The notes: generated by a model not told the origin, from the sequence alone. A stretch of DNA of 64,000 nucleotides from Pseudomonadota bacterium (GCA_023440825.1 JAEXRL010000009.1:186001-250000); one strand, 5' to 3'. Counted from the stretch's first letter, positions 42,843-52,517 are shown. Numbers and translations are program-made.

Positions 42843-43276
42843 GGCGTAGTACGCTGGGGATCGCCTAGCCCCAATTGCAGGCGTAAGGGTTGTGGCATAT
42901 CGGAAGGTGGCGGTTCGCTTAGGTGAGTACTGCTTAGCAGGTATTCAAGCGCCTCGTTGGCGGCTGCATGGGTCAGAGGCGCAAACTCTAGCTTGTGAAT
43001 TTTTCCAGTACTACTGATCCATACCGCCACTACAACAGAGCGTGTTAGATCCTGGCTTTTACGTAGCCATTGTTGAAGCTGTGCGACATGCTCTTCTTCT
43101 GTGTTGCTCAGTCTGTCTTCCAGTTGTTGACTGGCTAGGGTGGCGTAACGTACCCAGTGCTCCGGCACATCGTGCGCAGCTAAAGACTGAGGCAGTAAGC
43201 CGGCCACACAAAGGCTTATGGTGCCCAAAGCGCGTTGGGCGTGATGTTTTGATCGAACGAAAGCGTGTGTCAGCAT
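42839..43276 (-). CDS. Periplasmic protein with possible TonB C-terminal-like domain
   Basis: A 145-residue protein with an N-terminal hydrophobic segment ending SLAAHD that looks like a signal peptide. The C-terminal half (LTRSVVVAVWISSTGKIHKLEFAPLTHAAANEALEYLLSS) resembles the TonB/TolA C-terminal fold, as in proteins annotated energy transducer TonB. It follows the serine protease gene by 22 bases on the same strand. The function is unknown; a partner of the protease in the envelope is possible. Confidence 0.65.
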   Translation of the reverse strand: MLTHAFVRSKHHAQRALGTISLCVAGLLPQSLAAHDVPEHWVRYATLASQQLEDRLSNTEEEHVAQLQQWLRKSQDLTRSVVVAVWISSTGKIHKLEFAPLTHAAANEALEYLLSSTHLSEPPPSDMPQPLRLQLGLGDPQRTTP

Positions 43277-43298
43277 AGTGTAGTGGCCGGTTATGGAT

Positions 43299-44045
43299 TT
43301 ATTGACAGAGTATGCCTACTGCCAGCGTAGCGGCGCGAGGAGCTTGAGCCTCATCGCTTTCGTGGTGGCTAATTTTGTGTGATCGTAGAAATTGCTTGAT
43401 ATCGTCGGCGCTGACGGCTTTGACCCGGGTGCTAGCCTGACCGTCCAGACGGCCGCTTGCTGGGCGACTAAGCATAATTTTTCCGCTCGGGCTGGGCGCT
43501 AGAATATGCCGTTCAACCACCATGCCAAGCATGAGGCCGGAGGCGCCCAGTACCGCACCACCGCTTGCGCCTGGGCGTACGGCTGACAGCAGAGAAAGTT
43601 CTTTGTTGGTGGTAATAACAGCGTTATAGACCGTTTCAGCACGCTTATCCATACGTTGCAGCTCGCTGTATGACTCGGTGAAGACAGGTTGTCCTTTTTT
43701 AAGGGGGCCAGCAGATCGCATGAATGTCGCGCTTAGATAAGGTTGCAAGCGAGTTGTAAGTACCGCTAGATCAAGTTGCGCATGATGAGCCAGAATCTGT
43801 GCAGGCACTACTTGGCGGTATTTAATGGCGTAGATGTGCTGACAGTGCTCGACGGCGTGGTAGGCTGTCAGTACATCGCCCTCGCTATTGATGAACACAC
43901 CGCTGGCGTGCGTATGTAAGCTGGCCGCGGAAGGCAAGAGAGTATCGCTAGTACTGGCCAGTGCCGTAGCAGCCAAACTGCGCCATATCAGTAGAGTGAG
44001 TAAGGCAAGCTGTGAGAAACGGTGCCTGATACGGATGCGGAGCAT
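43299..44045 (-). CDS. Trypsin-like serine protease, exported
   Basis: A 248-residue protein with a signal peptide or anchor (about residues 11-30). The catalytic triad is His63 (LTAYHAVEHC), Asp92 (LDLAVL) and Ser161 (GASGGAVLG), in the order and spacing of HtrA/S1C proteases. There is no PDZ domain, unlike DegP/DegS. It is upstream of the small periplasmic protein on the same strand and downstream of the ATP sulfurylase gene. The target is unknown. Confidence 0.82.
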   Translation of the reverse strand: MLRIRIRHRFSQLALLTLLIWRSLAATALASTSDTLLPSAASLHTHASGVFINSEGDVLTAYHAVEHCQHIYAIKYRQVVPAQILAHHAQLDLAVLTTRLQPYLSATFMRSAGPLKKGQPVFTESYSELQRMDKRAETVYNAVITTNKELSLLSAVRPGASGGAVLGASGLMLGMVVERHILAPSPSGKIMLSRPASGRLDGQASTRVKAVSADDIKQFLRSHKISHHESDEAQAPRAATLAVGILCQ

Positions 44046-44188
44046 GACGAAAATTCGCTGAATAAATGCTCATGGTACGTAGGCAATATGTCGTGCTGAT
44101 GGCAGCACCCGTTAGCTGGGTTGCTTGTAGCGCTGCCTCAGGATGCAAGGCTGCTTTGATGACCTTGTTAAGGTGCGTGAGGGAGTAG

Positions 44189-44223
44189 AACACACAGGGC
44201 CAGCCTTGCTGGCCCTGTGTGTT
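44189..44223 (-). terminator. Strong hairpin after the ATP sulfurylase gene
   Basis: Perfect 16-bp arms (AACACACAGGGCCAGC and its inverse complement) with a 3-base loop lie 17 bases beyond the stop. It is the strongest hairpin in the window. A proper U-tract is missing in the direction of transcription. Confidence 0.7.
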
Positions 44224-44239
44224 GAGAAAGCGCACTTAC

Positions 44240-45943
44240 TTAGTCGGCGCCACGGTAACGCTTATAGGGTAAAACGTTCCAGATACGTTGCTGCAGTGTC
44301 TCTGGGTCAGGCGAGTTAGGAATATCGGCGAGTAATTTCAGAGCGGACTCAAGTTCACGCTCAACCTCGGCCTTATCCTGATACATGAACTCGTCAGAGG
44401 TTTCATCTTGGGATTGACGCAGCTTTTCTTCCAGGTCGCTAATAATACGTTCCTGCTGGAAGCGTAGCGTGCTACGTGCTTCGTCCAGCCACTGTGGGTG
44501 GTGGTTGCGATTGTGATCCACGACTGTGCTGTACTCATCGTAGACACCATTGTAGATATCCTGGGAGTGCGTACGTGCGTCGTGTGCCGCTATTTCCAGA
44601 TCCCGTATGGTGAGGCTGTCTGGGCTAAGTTCTTGTCTACGTGGTGCACCACCCAAGCGGTTGTACTTGGTGTAGTACGGGAACATGCTTTGAATGACCT
44701 TTGACACCGGCAGGGTGGCTTGGCCGTCCTCTGGGCAAATTCCTTTGGGTTGTACGCCTTGCATGGCGGCCAAGGCCGACTCTGGGCGCACGACTTCTTT
44801 GGGAGGCATAATGCCGTGGCGCAGCATTTCGCGTATGCCCGTACCTGAAATGTTCAGGCGGTAACGTTCGTCGTGTGGGCAGGTTTGCGATGTGGCATGG
44901 CTGGCACAACGTGTGCAGTAAAACACCTCATGGAACAGGCGAATATCTATGCCCATTTCTTCGGGGCTGAACTCATCAAAAATACTATGGCTGGCGTATT
45001 TGTCGTAGTAACTGCCAATACCGGCGTGATCGCGGCCAATCAGAGCATGGGTACAGCCGTAGTTCTTCATGATCAGTGCATGAAGAATGGTTTCGCGCGG
45101 GCCTGCAAAAATGTAAGTGACACGCAGTGGAGATAAAATGGCGCGTTCTTTAGGGTAGTAGGTATCCAGCACATTGCGGTAAGCCAGCATGCGATATTCA
45201 TGGCGGACATATTCGCGCTTGGCCATTTCTACTAAAGGCTGCAGCAATAAACCGTCGATTCCTTCTAGCGCATTACGATGTATGTACTCGTGACCGCGAT
45301 GCAAAGGGTTAGCGCCAGTAATGAAGCCAGCGACCGAGTTAAATTTTTGTTGCTCGTAAAATAAGTGCCACGTGTCTTTAGGTTCGCGGCGCAGTTTTTC
45401 AAACGGCCCCCAATCTACGCGCTGGAGCAAGCTTAGTTTGCCGCCAAGGGAGGTATCCCCCATACGGCGGTAAACCGAGTCTACCCCAGGGTGGTTGCGA
45501 TCTGTGGTGCCGAACAGTTGTTGTGCGCGCTCGGCCTTGTCGTAATCGAAGATATCTTCGATGGCGAGTATGGCGATAGGGTCATTGTTGTGATCAGTCA
45601 GGGCAACTTCGTCGCCTACTGATAAGCCTTTGATGATTTGCTGGTTACGCTCACCAATAGGAGCAAAGCTTAACGGGACAGGCCAGATGATACCGTTATC
45701 CAAACGCCCTGTTTTTAATACCGAGCGATAGTCGGCTTGGTTCATAAAGCCTTCATTGGGTGAAAGAACACCAGTGGTGATCATTTCGATGGTGATAGCG
45801 GCTTCCAGGTCGACCCGAATACTGGGTAGTGTACGGGCGCGAGCAATTTCTGCTTCACGTTTGTCTGCTGGTACTACCCTTTGAATAAGCTTCCCGCCAT
45901 GAGGTTGCTGGGGATAGCGGTCAAAATGCAGGGTATGCTCCAT
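44240..45943 (-). CDS. sat: Sulfate adenylyltransferase (ATP sulfurylase, divergent and C-terminally extended)
   Basis: A 567-residue protein of the homo-oligomeric ATP sulfurylase family, which makes adenylyl sulfate from ATP and sulfate or runs in reverse. The nucleotide motif GRDHAGIG (303-310) and the zinc motif C343-x2-C346...C355-P-H357 are intact. The usual QxRNPxHRxH motif reads ITGANPLHRGH (208-218), so the Gln and Arg expected to contact substrate are missing. The core ends near residue 395; about 170 further residues, charged and partly helical, are not an APS kinase (no P-loop). GGAGGAACT precedes the ATG at 45943; the longer frame to 46030 is not supported. Confidence 0.8.
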   Translation of the reverse strand: MEHTLHFDRYPQQPHGGKLIQRVVPADKREAEIARARTLPSIRVDLEAAITIEMITTGVLSPNEGFMNQADYRSVLKTGRLDNGIIWPVPLSFAPIGERNQQIIKGLSVGDEVALTDHNNDPIAILAIEDIFDYDKAERAQQLFGTTDRNHPGVDSVYRRMGDTSLGGKLSLLQRVDWGPFEKLRREPKDTWHLFYEQQKFNSVAGFITGANPLHRGHEYIHRNALEGIDGLLLQPLVEMAKREYVRHEYRMLAYRNVLDTYYPKERAILSPLRVTYIFAGPRETILHALIMKNYGCTHALIGRDHAGIGSYYDKYASHSIFDEFSPEEMGIDIRLFHEVFYCTRCASHATSQTCPHDERYRLNISGTGIREMLRHGIMPPKEVVRPESALAAMQGVQPKGICPEDGQATLPVSKVIQSMFPYYTKYNRLGGAPRRQELSPDSLTIRDLEIAAHDARTHSQDIYNGVYDEYSTVVDHNRNHHPQWLDEARSTLRFQQERIISDLEEKLRQSQDETSDEFMYQDKAEVERELESALKLLADIPNSPDPETLQQRIWNVLPYKRYRGAD

Positions 45944-46304
45944 AGTTCCTCCAGATGCATATAGTTTTTTAACGGTTTGAAAATCAGAATTTTTTGTTAT
46001 AACGGCTATAGTTAATGCCACAATAAGCATTCACCAGTGGCACGAATACACTATTTTTAAATGGCTTTGCCTTGTCAGTAAATACGTCTTTAGGCGCAGG
46101 GCAAGAAACAAACCCATGAAAATTAAAAAAAACCGTGTATTGATGCAGGTCTTGATTACCCAGAAAGTTTGCCCTTACACAAGTACGTGCAAACATGAGG
46201 AGGCGGTGCTCAAGGCCAACGGTAAACGGTAGCATAATTTATATCTCATTGTTTTGATCTGACGGTTATTACTGCGGATTCAGATAAAAAGGAGGCTTGC
46301 TCTA
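45944..46304. other. Divergent intergenic region between sat-like gene and crbS-like gene
   Basis: 361 bases, A/T-rich. It should hold two divergent promoters. A minus-strand frame at 45984-46235 (83 codons) has no ribosome-binding site and no recognisable features, and I do not call it. The crbS start follows GGAGG by nine bases. Confidence 0.5.
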
Positions 46305-49300
46305 ATGGTGCCTGCCTGGGTCATTTTTGCTTCGCTGGTGTATGCAGCGATTCTGTTTGCGATTGCTTGGATAGGCGACCGACGCCCCTTGTATCCACAG
46401 CGTGCTTGGTTGCGTCCATTCGTCTATAGCCTGGCCTTGGCGGTGTACTGTTCGTCCTGGACGTTTTATGGTGCGGTGGGTTCTGCCATGCGTGATGGCA
46501 TGAGCTTTCTGCCCATTTATCTGGGCCCCATGCTCATGTTCTTATTTGGCTGGCGCATCCTAGAGCGGCTGGCTTTGGTGGCGCAGTCTCAGAAAACGAC
46601 CTCTATTGCCGATTTTATTGCCAGTCGTTATGGCCGCGCTCAAGGCCTGGCAGCGCTGGTGGCTTTAATGGCTGTAATGGCAGCCGTCCCGTATTTGGCA
46701 CTGCAATACAAGGCCGTTACGCTTAGTTTGCGGGTCATGACTAACACTCCCATTACGGGTTCTGTATGGGGCGATCCGGCCTTATATGTAGCGGTCGGGA
46801 TGGCCCTGTTCTCGATTCTGTTTGGCACCCGTTTGGTCGATGCGACCGAGCACAGACCTGGGCTAATGTTAGCCGTTGCGTTTGAGTCCTTAGTCAAACT
46901 ACTCGCCTTGATAGCGGTGGGCGTGTTTGCCATGATCTGGTTTCAAAAAAGTGAGTTGAATTTAAGTAGTGCTGTACACACTTTTCTCGATAATTCGCCC
47001 CGAGCAGGTTTTGTCAGCCAAACACTTTTGGCTTTTTTAGCAATTATTTGCTTGCCCAGACAGTTTCACGTTGCCATTGTTGAGTGTGGCGATGTGACCG
47101 ATATTCGGCGGGCACGCTGGTTATTTGGAGGCTACTTACTTCTGGTTAGCCTGATGGTGCTGCCCATTGCCACCGTCGGCGCGTCGTTTGTGACGGCTCA
47201 GGGAACCGCACCAGATACGTTTGTACTGGCCTTGCCCTTATCAGAGGGCCAATTAAGTTTGGCTCTAGCGGTGTATATAGGCGGTTTTTCAGCAGCCACT
47301 GGAATGGTGATTGTGACCAGTGTGGCCTTATCCACCATGGTCAGTAATGATCTGGTGATGCCGTTGCTGTTACGCCGTCGCTGGGCGCAGGCCAAGCAAG
47401 GGAATATGGCCTCTACAGTGCTCTGGATACGCAGGGTATCCATTATGGTCTTGGCCGGAGCCGCCTATGGGTATTACCGCATCAGTGGTACTGACACGGC
47501 CTTAGCTGCCTATGGCTTAATGGCTTTTGTCGCGGTGGCACAGTTCGCACCAGGCCTGATCGGTGGCCTGTACTGGCGGGGAGCCAGTCGTCAGGGTGTA
47601 GAAGCGGGCTTATTACTGGGTTTTGTGATTTGGCTCTATACCCTGTTCTTACCCACCTTAACCGAAGCGGGCTGGCTGGATGATCACTGGCTGCATCATG
47701 GCTTATTTGGCCTGAGTTGGTTACGTCCTTACCAGTTATTTGGTGTGGATGGCTTAGATCCGCTTAGTCACGGTACGTTTTGGTCTTTAGCCTGCAATAC
47801 GGCGGCGTTTCTATGGGTCTCGTGGCGGCGCCAGCCTGGTCTAGGCGAGCGTTTGCATGCCGAGCCTTTTTTAAATCCTTACGCAGAGCGCCAAACGTTG
47901 ACCGCCTTGGAGTGGCAGGGCAATTTGACTGTTGGAGACTTGCTTGAGCTGGCAAGCCGCATTACAGGTAGTAAAACGGCTTTACGGGCTTTCCAGGCGC
48001 ATGCACTGACGCAGCAAGGCCAGACTTTAGCCCGCGATAAAAAAGCCGATACGGCTTGGGTGCAATTCACCGAGCTACTGCTGGCCGCCGCCGTGGGGGC
48101 GGCATCAGCACGATTGGTTATCACCAGTGCTTTACGAGGCTCTGGTATGGAGCTGAACACGGTTGTGGCGGTGTTAGACGAGGCGGGGCAGGCATTACGA
48201 TTTAATCGCGATATTTTGCTTGCTACCCTAGAAAACATTGATCAGGGCATTAGTGTGGTCGATGCGGATATGCGCTTGGTAGCCTGGAATCAAAGTTATC
48301 AGGCCCTATGGGAGTATCCAGTAGGCATGCTGTATGTGGGTCGGCCTGTAGAAGATTTACTGCGTTTGAATGCATCGCGTGGCGAGATGATTGGGGCTGA
48401 TGATCAAGAGGTTGAACATGCAATCCAGCGCAGATTACAACTCATGCGGGAAGGCAAGGCCTATATTAAGCAACGCATTTTGAATGATAAAAAAGTAATT
48501 GAATTGCGTGGCCGGCCATTGTCAGGCGGCGGCTACGTCACCAGTTATAGCGACATTACACATTACAAAAAAGCCGAGCGTGAGCTGCGTGATATGAATG
48601 AAACCTTGGAGCAGCGCGTTGCAGAGCGCACTCAGGAGGCGGAAAAAGCTCAAGAATTACGCACAAAGTTTTTGACGGCTGTCAGTCATGATGTCTTGCA
48701 ACCTATCAATGCTGCACGTTTATTTGCCTCTGCACTGAGCGAAACCCATGAGCCTAAAGAAATGGCTAGGCTGAGTGAACGTGTGGATACCGCATTGCGT
48801 TCTGCCGAAGAGCTACTAGACGGCCTGCTGGATATTTCGCGTCTGGATGCGGGTGTCTGGTATCCGGAAATCGAGCCTATTCACGTACCGTCTTTATTGC
48901 ATAATTTGGCCGATCAATATGCTCCGATAGCGGTACGGCGTAATATCGCCTTAAAGGTGTATGCGCCCGATCTGTATGTCCGTAGCGACCCCAAGCTTTT
49001 GCGCCGTGTACTGCAAAACTTTATCGCCAATGCACTGCGTTACACGCGTGCTGGGCGCATTATTTTGGGTGTCCGTCGCCGTGGGAGCGAACTGGAGTTC
49101 CAGGTGTGGGATTCTGGGCAGGGCATTCCCGAACAGCATATTCAGCAAATTTATTCAGAGTTTCATCGTTACGAGCAACCCTTCGATTGGGATGGGCGGG
49201 GTCTTGGCATGGGCTTGTCCATTTGTCAGCGTATTGCCTCCCTATTGCGTCACCGTCTGGATGTAGCCTCGCAAGTGGGGCGTGGCAGCATGTTCTCCAT

Positions 49301-49745
49301 CTGGGTGCCCTGTGCCGGTTTGCCTGCCCAGAAGTTGGGTAACGTGCCTGTTGAGCCTAGCGTGACGTCTGGGTTGCAGGGCTTACGTGTGCTGTGTCTG
49401 GATAATGACCCTGAAATTATCGAGGGCATGCAAGCCTTATTATCCCGTTGGGGAGTCAGTAGCCTTACGGCCACTACGGTTGATGAGGCACTGGAAAAGG
49501 CGCATCCGGACTTGGATGTACTGTTGGTGGATTACCATTTACACGATCGTCTTGATGGCTTGGAAGCACTGGAGGTGCTTGCCGGAGCAGTACCATTGGC
49601 TCGGGGTGCTTTGTTGACGGCCGATGGTAGCCACGAACTTAAAGCCGCTGCGCGCGAGCGAGGTTATCCAGTGTTAACTAAACCTGTCAAACCCGCTTCG
49701 CTAAGAGCGTTTTTATTGATGAGTTTAGAGCAGCGTCATGCCTGA
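46305..49745 (+). CDS. crbS: Hybrid sensor histidine kinase with sodium/solute symporter-like N-terminus (CrbS-type)
   Basis: A 1146-residue inner-membrane sensor. Residues 1 to about 510 form a multi-helix SSS symporter-like domain (QFHVAIVECGDVTDIRRARW is a family segment). A STAC-like linker (about 535-620) leads to a PAS domain (from about 638, ENIDQGISVVDADMRLVAWN), the HisKA domain with phospho-accepting His795 (AVSHDVLQP), the ATPase N box near residue 902 (NFIANALRYT) and a receiver domain with Asp1076. This architecture, with a convergent NarL-type regulator and yjcH-actP alongside, matches the CrbS/CrbR system that controls acetate use in Vibrio and Pseudomonas. The name is by architecture and context. 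Confidence 0.85.
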   Translation: MVPAWVIFASLVYAAILFAIAWIGDRRPLYPQRAWLRPFVYSLALAVYCSSWTFYGAVGSAMRDGMSFLPIYLGPMLMFLFGWRILERLALVAQSQKTTSIADFIASRYGRAQGLAALVALMAVMAAVPYLALQYKAVTLSLRVMTNTPITGSVWGDPALYVAVGMALFSILFGTRLVDATEHRPGLMLAVAFESLVKLLALIAVGVFAMIWFQKSELNLSSAVHTFLDNSPRAGFVSQTLLAFLAIICLPRQFHVAIVECGDVTDIRRARWLFGGYLLLVSLMVLPIATVGASFVTAQGTAPDTFVLALPLSEGQLSLALAVYIGGFSAATGMVIVTSVALSTMVSNDLVMPLLLRRRWAQAKQGNMASTVLWIRRVSIMVLAGAAYGYYRISGTDTALAAYGLMAFVAVAQFAPGLIGGLYWRGASRQGVEAGLLLGFVIWLYTLFLPTLTEAGWLDDHWLHHGLFGLSWLRPYQLFGVDGLDPLSHGTFWSLACNTAAFLWVSWRRQPGLGERLHAEPFLNPYAERQTLTALEWQGNLTVGDLLELASRITGSKTALRAFQAHALTQQGQTLARDKKADTAWVQFTELLLAAAVGAASARLVITSALRGSGMELNTVVAVLDEAGQALRFNRDILLATLENIDQGISVVDADMRLVAWNQSYQALWEYPVGMLYVGRPVEDLLRLNASRGEMIGADDQEVEHAIQRRLQLMREGKAYIKQRILNDKKVIELRGRPLSGGGYVTSYSDITHYKKAERELRDMNETLEQRVAERTQEAEKAQELRTKFLTAVSHDVLQPINAARLFASALSETHEPKEMARLSERVDTALRSAEELLDGLLDISRLDAGVWYPEIEPIHVPSLLHNLADQYAPIAVRRNIALKVYAPDLYVRSDPKLLRRVLQNFIANALRYTRAGRIILGVRRRGSELEFQVWDSGQGIPEQHIQQIYSEFHRYEQPFDWDGRGLGMGLSICQRIASLLRHRLDVASQVGRGSMFSIWVPCAGLPAQKLGNVPVEPSVTSGLQGLRVLCLDNDPEIIEGMQALLSRWGVSSLTATTVDEALEKAHPDLDVLLVDYHLHDRLDGLEALEVLAGAVPLARGALLTADGSHELKAAARERGYPVLTKPVKPASLRAFLLMSLEQRHA

Positions 49746-49759
49746 AGTGGCAATCAGGC
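49740..49759. terminator. Small hairpin between convergent crbS and crbR genes
   Basis: GCCTGA/TCAGGC arms with an 8-base loop begin inside the crbS stop region and end 18 bases before the crbR stop. No U-tract on either side. Confidence 0.4.
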
Positions 49760-49777
49760 AGACAGTAAGCACTGAGC

Positions 49778-50458
49778 TTACACGTGCTCGGTAAAGATGC
49801 TTGTATCGTTATTGGGCAAGCTAAGCTCATTGGCAATCAGTACAGCCTGAGTACGGTTGGATGCCCCCAACTTACGTAAAATAGCGGTCATGTGGGCTTT
49901 GATAGTGGCTTCTGATATGCCCAGCTCGTAGGCGATTTGTTTATTAAGTTGCCCGGTCCCGACCATTTGCAAGACACGAAATTGTTGCGGGGTGAGTTGG
50001 CGTACGCGTGCTGCGGCCTGCTTTTCTTCAGTACCTGCACCTGGGGTGGACTGATGAAGTCTGGGCGTCCAGCTATTGCCGTCCAAAATTTCGTTTAATG
50101 CAGTCGCCAATGTGGCCGAGTCGGCCGATTTAGGGATATAGCCAGCCGCGCCGTGATCCAGGGCACGACGTATTAATTGGGGATCTTCGTGAGCGGAAAT
50201 AATCACTATGGGCAGATAAGGGTACAAGGCCCGTAAATGCACCAATGCGCTAAATCCTATGGCTCCAGGTATGTTCAGATCAAGCAGCAGTAAGTCGGCA
50301 TCCGAGTAGTGCTCAGCCAAGTCGTATAAGTCGGAGATGCGCTCTGCTTCTCGAATGGTGCAGCCTGGGAATAATTTAAGGACGACCCCGCGTAACGCTT
50401 CGCGAAATAGCGGATGATCATCAGCAATCAGAAATTCTGTCATTGGATCAATGGCCAT
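49778..50458 (-). CDS. crbR: NarL/LuxR-type response regulator (CrbR-type)
   Basis: A 226-residue regulator. The receiver has the acidic pair DDHPLFREAL and the phospho-acceptor Asp in LLLLDLNIPG; the C-terminal LuxR helix-turn-helix is LTPQQFRVLQMVGTGQLNKQIAYELGISEATIKAHMTAILRKLGASNR. Two in-frame ATG codons (50458 and 50443) are possible; neither has a strong ribosome-binding site. It is convergent with the CrbS-type kinase and immediately downstream of actP, so it is the probable output of that kinase acting on acetate genes. Confidence 0.85.
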   Translation of the reverse strand: MAIDPMTEFLIADDHPLFREALRGVVLKLFPGCTIREAERISDLYDLAEHYSDADLLLLDLNIPGAIGFSALVHLRALYPYLPIVIISAHEDPQLIRRALDHGAAGYIPKSADSATLATALNEILDGNSWTPRLHQSTPGAGTEEKQAAARVRQLTPQQFRVLQMVGTGQLNKQIAYELGISEATIKAHMTAILRKLGASNRTQAVLIANELSLPNNDTSIFTEHV

Positions 50459-50500
50459 GTTATGAAAAGGATGCTTGCAGCACCTAGTTTACACGGCTGC

Positions 50501-50522
50501 GCAGGGTACGGTTGTACCCTGC
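50501..50522. terminator. Hairpin between actP and crbR
   Basis: Perfect 9-bp arms GCAGGGTAC/GTACCCTGC with a 4-base loop lie 23 bases beyond the actP stop. The only T-run is on the plus-strand side, which does not suit leftward termination. Confidence 0.5.
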
Positions 50523-50544
50523 TTTTTATAGTGCAGCTCAGGTT

Positions 50545-52209
50545 TTAGTGCTGGCTGGCAGAGGATGCACCTATGCCTGTTTGGCTACGAACGGTGACCG
50601 CAGCAAAACCATCTCGTTCTTTGCGGGCCTGTTCACTGTTATCGAGCACTGAGAAGAGCCAGATGGCAGCGAAAGCCAGTGGGATAGACAAGATGCCTGG
50701 GTTGGGGAAGGGAGTAACGGGCTCGGCAAAACCGAATACATCCACCCAGACCGTAGAGCTCAGTACTACCCAGCCGGTAGCCACCACCAGTCCGAGAAAG
50801 CCACCGATGGTAGCGCCACGGGTTGTGCAGCCTCTCCAGGAAATTGACAGTACCAAGACGGGGAAGTTGGCACTGGCGGCAATGGCGAATGCGAGTCCGA
50901 CCATAAAAGCCACGTTCTGGTTTTCAAAAATAATGCCTAGTAAGATGGCCAAGACGCCCAGTACGATAGTGGAAATGCGGGAAATACGCATTTGGTCTTT
51001 TTCGCTTGCTTCGCCCTTGGCAAATACGTTCGCGTACAGATCGTGAGAAATAGCGGCAGCACCTGCCAAAGCCAGCCCAGCGACTACCGCTACAATGGTT
51101 GCGAAGGTTACTGCGGCCAAAAAGCCCAGCAATAAATTACCACCTACGGCGTTAGCTAAATGCACAGCCACCATATTGGTGCCACCGATGAGGTCTTTGA
51201 GCATATTGAAGTTGCCCGCCGCATCGCGCACGAAGTACTCAGGGTGCTGTACCAGCATCACAATGGCACCAAAGCCAATGATGAAAGTAAGCAAATAGAA
51301 GTACCCGATAAAACTGCTGGCCCAGATAACAGACTTACGCGCCTCTTTGGCATCAGCTACTGTAAAGAAACGCATCAGGATATGGGGCAGACCGGCTGTC
51401 CCAAAGGCGAGCGCGATACCCAGGGATAAGGCATTCAGGGGGTTGGCACTGACTTGTGAGCCTGGTGCGAGGATTTTCAGACCTTCGGGGTGACTGGCTA
51501 CAGCACGAGACAAGATTTCGTCTATATTCCAGTTAAAGGCAGCAAGTACGAGCACGGACATTAGGGTGGCACCAAATAGCATTAGCACCGCTTTAATGAT
51601 TTGTACCCAAGTAGTGGCTGTCATGCCTCCAAATGCCACGTAAATCATCATTAGTGCACCGACAATAACCACCGCTGCGTTGTAGTTCAAGCCAAAGAGC
51701 AGCACGATGAGTTTGCCTGCACCGACCATTTGCGCAATAAGGTACAAAGCGATGATCAGCAATGAAGCACTGGCGGCCAATATGCGCATGGGCTTTTGCT
51801 TGAGACGATAGGAAGTCACGTCAGCAAAGTTGTAGCGACCCAGATTACGCAAACGCTCAGCAATCAGGAACATGACGACTGGCCAGCCAAACAAAAAGCC
51901 GGTTGCATAGATCATGCCGTCAAAACCGGATACATACACCATGCCTGCAATACCTAGGAAGGACGCTGCAGAGAGATAGTCGCCTGCAATGGCTAAGCCG
52001 TTTTGAAAACCGGTTAGGCCGCCACCAGCGGTGTAAAAATCAGAAGTGGTCTGGGTGCGCTTTGCCGCCCACCATGTAATCACCATAGTGCCGGCGATAA
52101 AAATAAGGAACATCACAATAGCTGAAGTGCGCGACGCACCTTGTTCCGCAGCCATGGCACTAGTACTGAAAGAGCTCAGTAGCGCCAACCATAGCAGTTT
52201 TTGTCTCAT
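50545..52209 (-). CDS. actP: Cation/acetate symporter ActP
   Basis: A 554-residue sodium:solute symporter family protein with about 13 to 14 hydrophobic segments and an N-terminal hydrophobic leader. Family segments include TSDFYTAGGGLTGFQNGLAIAGDYLSAASFLGIAG and FGTAGLPHILMRFFTVADAKEARKSV. It overlaps the DUF485 gene by four bases, the standard yjcH-actP arrangement for acetate and short-chain acid uptake. Confidence 0.95.
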   Translation of the reverse strand: MRQKLLWLALLSSFSTSAMAAEQGASRTSAIVMFLIFIAGTMVITWWAAKRTQTTSDFYTAGGGLTGFQNGLAIAGDYLSAASFLGIAGMVYVSGFDGMIYATGFLFGWPVVMFLIAERLRNLGRYNFADVTSYRLKQKPMRILAASASLLIIALYLIAQMVGAGKLIVLLFGLNYNAAVVIVGALMMIYVAFGGMTATTWVQIIKAVLMLFGATLMSVLVLAAFNWNIDEILSRAVASHPEGLKILAPGSQVSANPLNALSLGIALAFGTAGLPHILMRFFTVADAKEARKSVIWASSFIGYFYLLTFIIGFGAIVMLVQHPEYFVRDAAGNFNMLKDLIGGTNMVAVHLANAVGGNLLLGFLAAVTFATIVAVVAGLALAGAAAISHDLYANVFAKGEASEKDQMRISRISTIVLGVLAILLGIIFENQNVAFMVGLAFAIAASANFPVLVLSISWRGCTTRGATIGGFLGLVVATGWVVLSSTVWVDVFGFAEPVTPFPNPGILSIPLAFAAIWLFSVLDNSEQARKERDGFAAVTVRSQTGIGASSASQH

Positions 52210-52517
52210 TTTATGTCCTTGATGATTTGCGCGAGTAGGGGGTCAAATACTTTATTTGAAATCCAGACATAGATGGCGATCATGATGACTGCGCTAAAGA
52301 CCACTAAGGTGGCGCAGAAAATGCCAATAGTCATGGTGAGATTGCCCAGTGGTTCGCCAAACAGGACAGGGTCGAATGCCAAGGTAAGAATAAAACCTGC
52401 ATAAATACAGATGGCAACGGCAAAAAAGATCAAGCTAAGGCGGTTTCTGCGTTTCAGCAATTGCTGGTAAGCAGGATGCTGCATCACCGCGGACACCACA
52501 TCTTGAGAAGAGTCCAT
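52206..52517 (-). CDS. yjcH: DUF485 membrane protein YjcH
   Basis: A 103-residue protein with two hydrophobic segments (about residues 27-47 and 63-87) and the family motif HPAYQQLLKRRNRLSLIF near the N-terminus. It is the usual upstream partner of ActP and overlaps it by four bases. GGAGACA precedes the ATG. Its exact role is not known. Confidence 0.93.
   Translation of the reverse strand: MDSSQDVVSAVMQHPAYQQLLKRRNRLSLIFFAVAICIYAGFILTLAFDPVLFGEPLGNLTMTIGIFCATLVVFSAVIMIAIYVWISNKVFDPLLAQIIKDIK

Noticed and set aside
45984..46235. 83-codon minus-strand frame upstream of the sat-like gene
   Set aside because: No ribosome-binding site, no family features, and it occupies the promoter region of two divergent genes.
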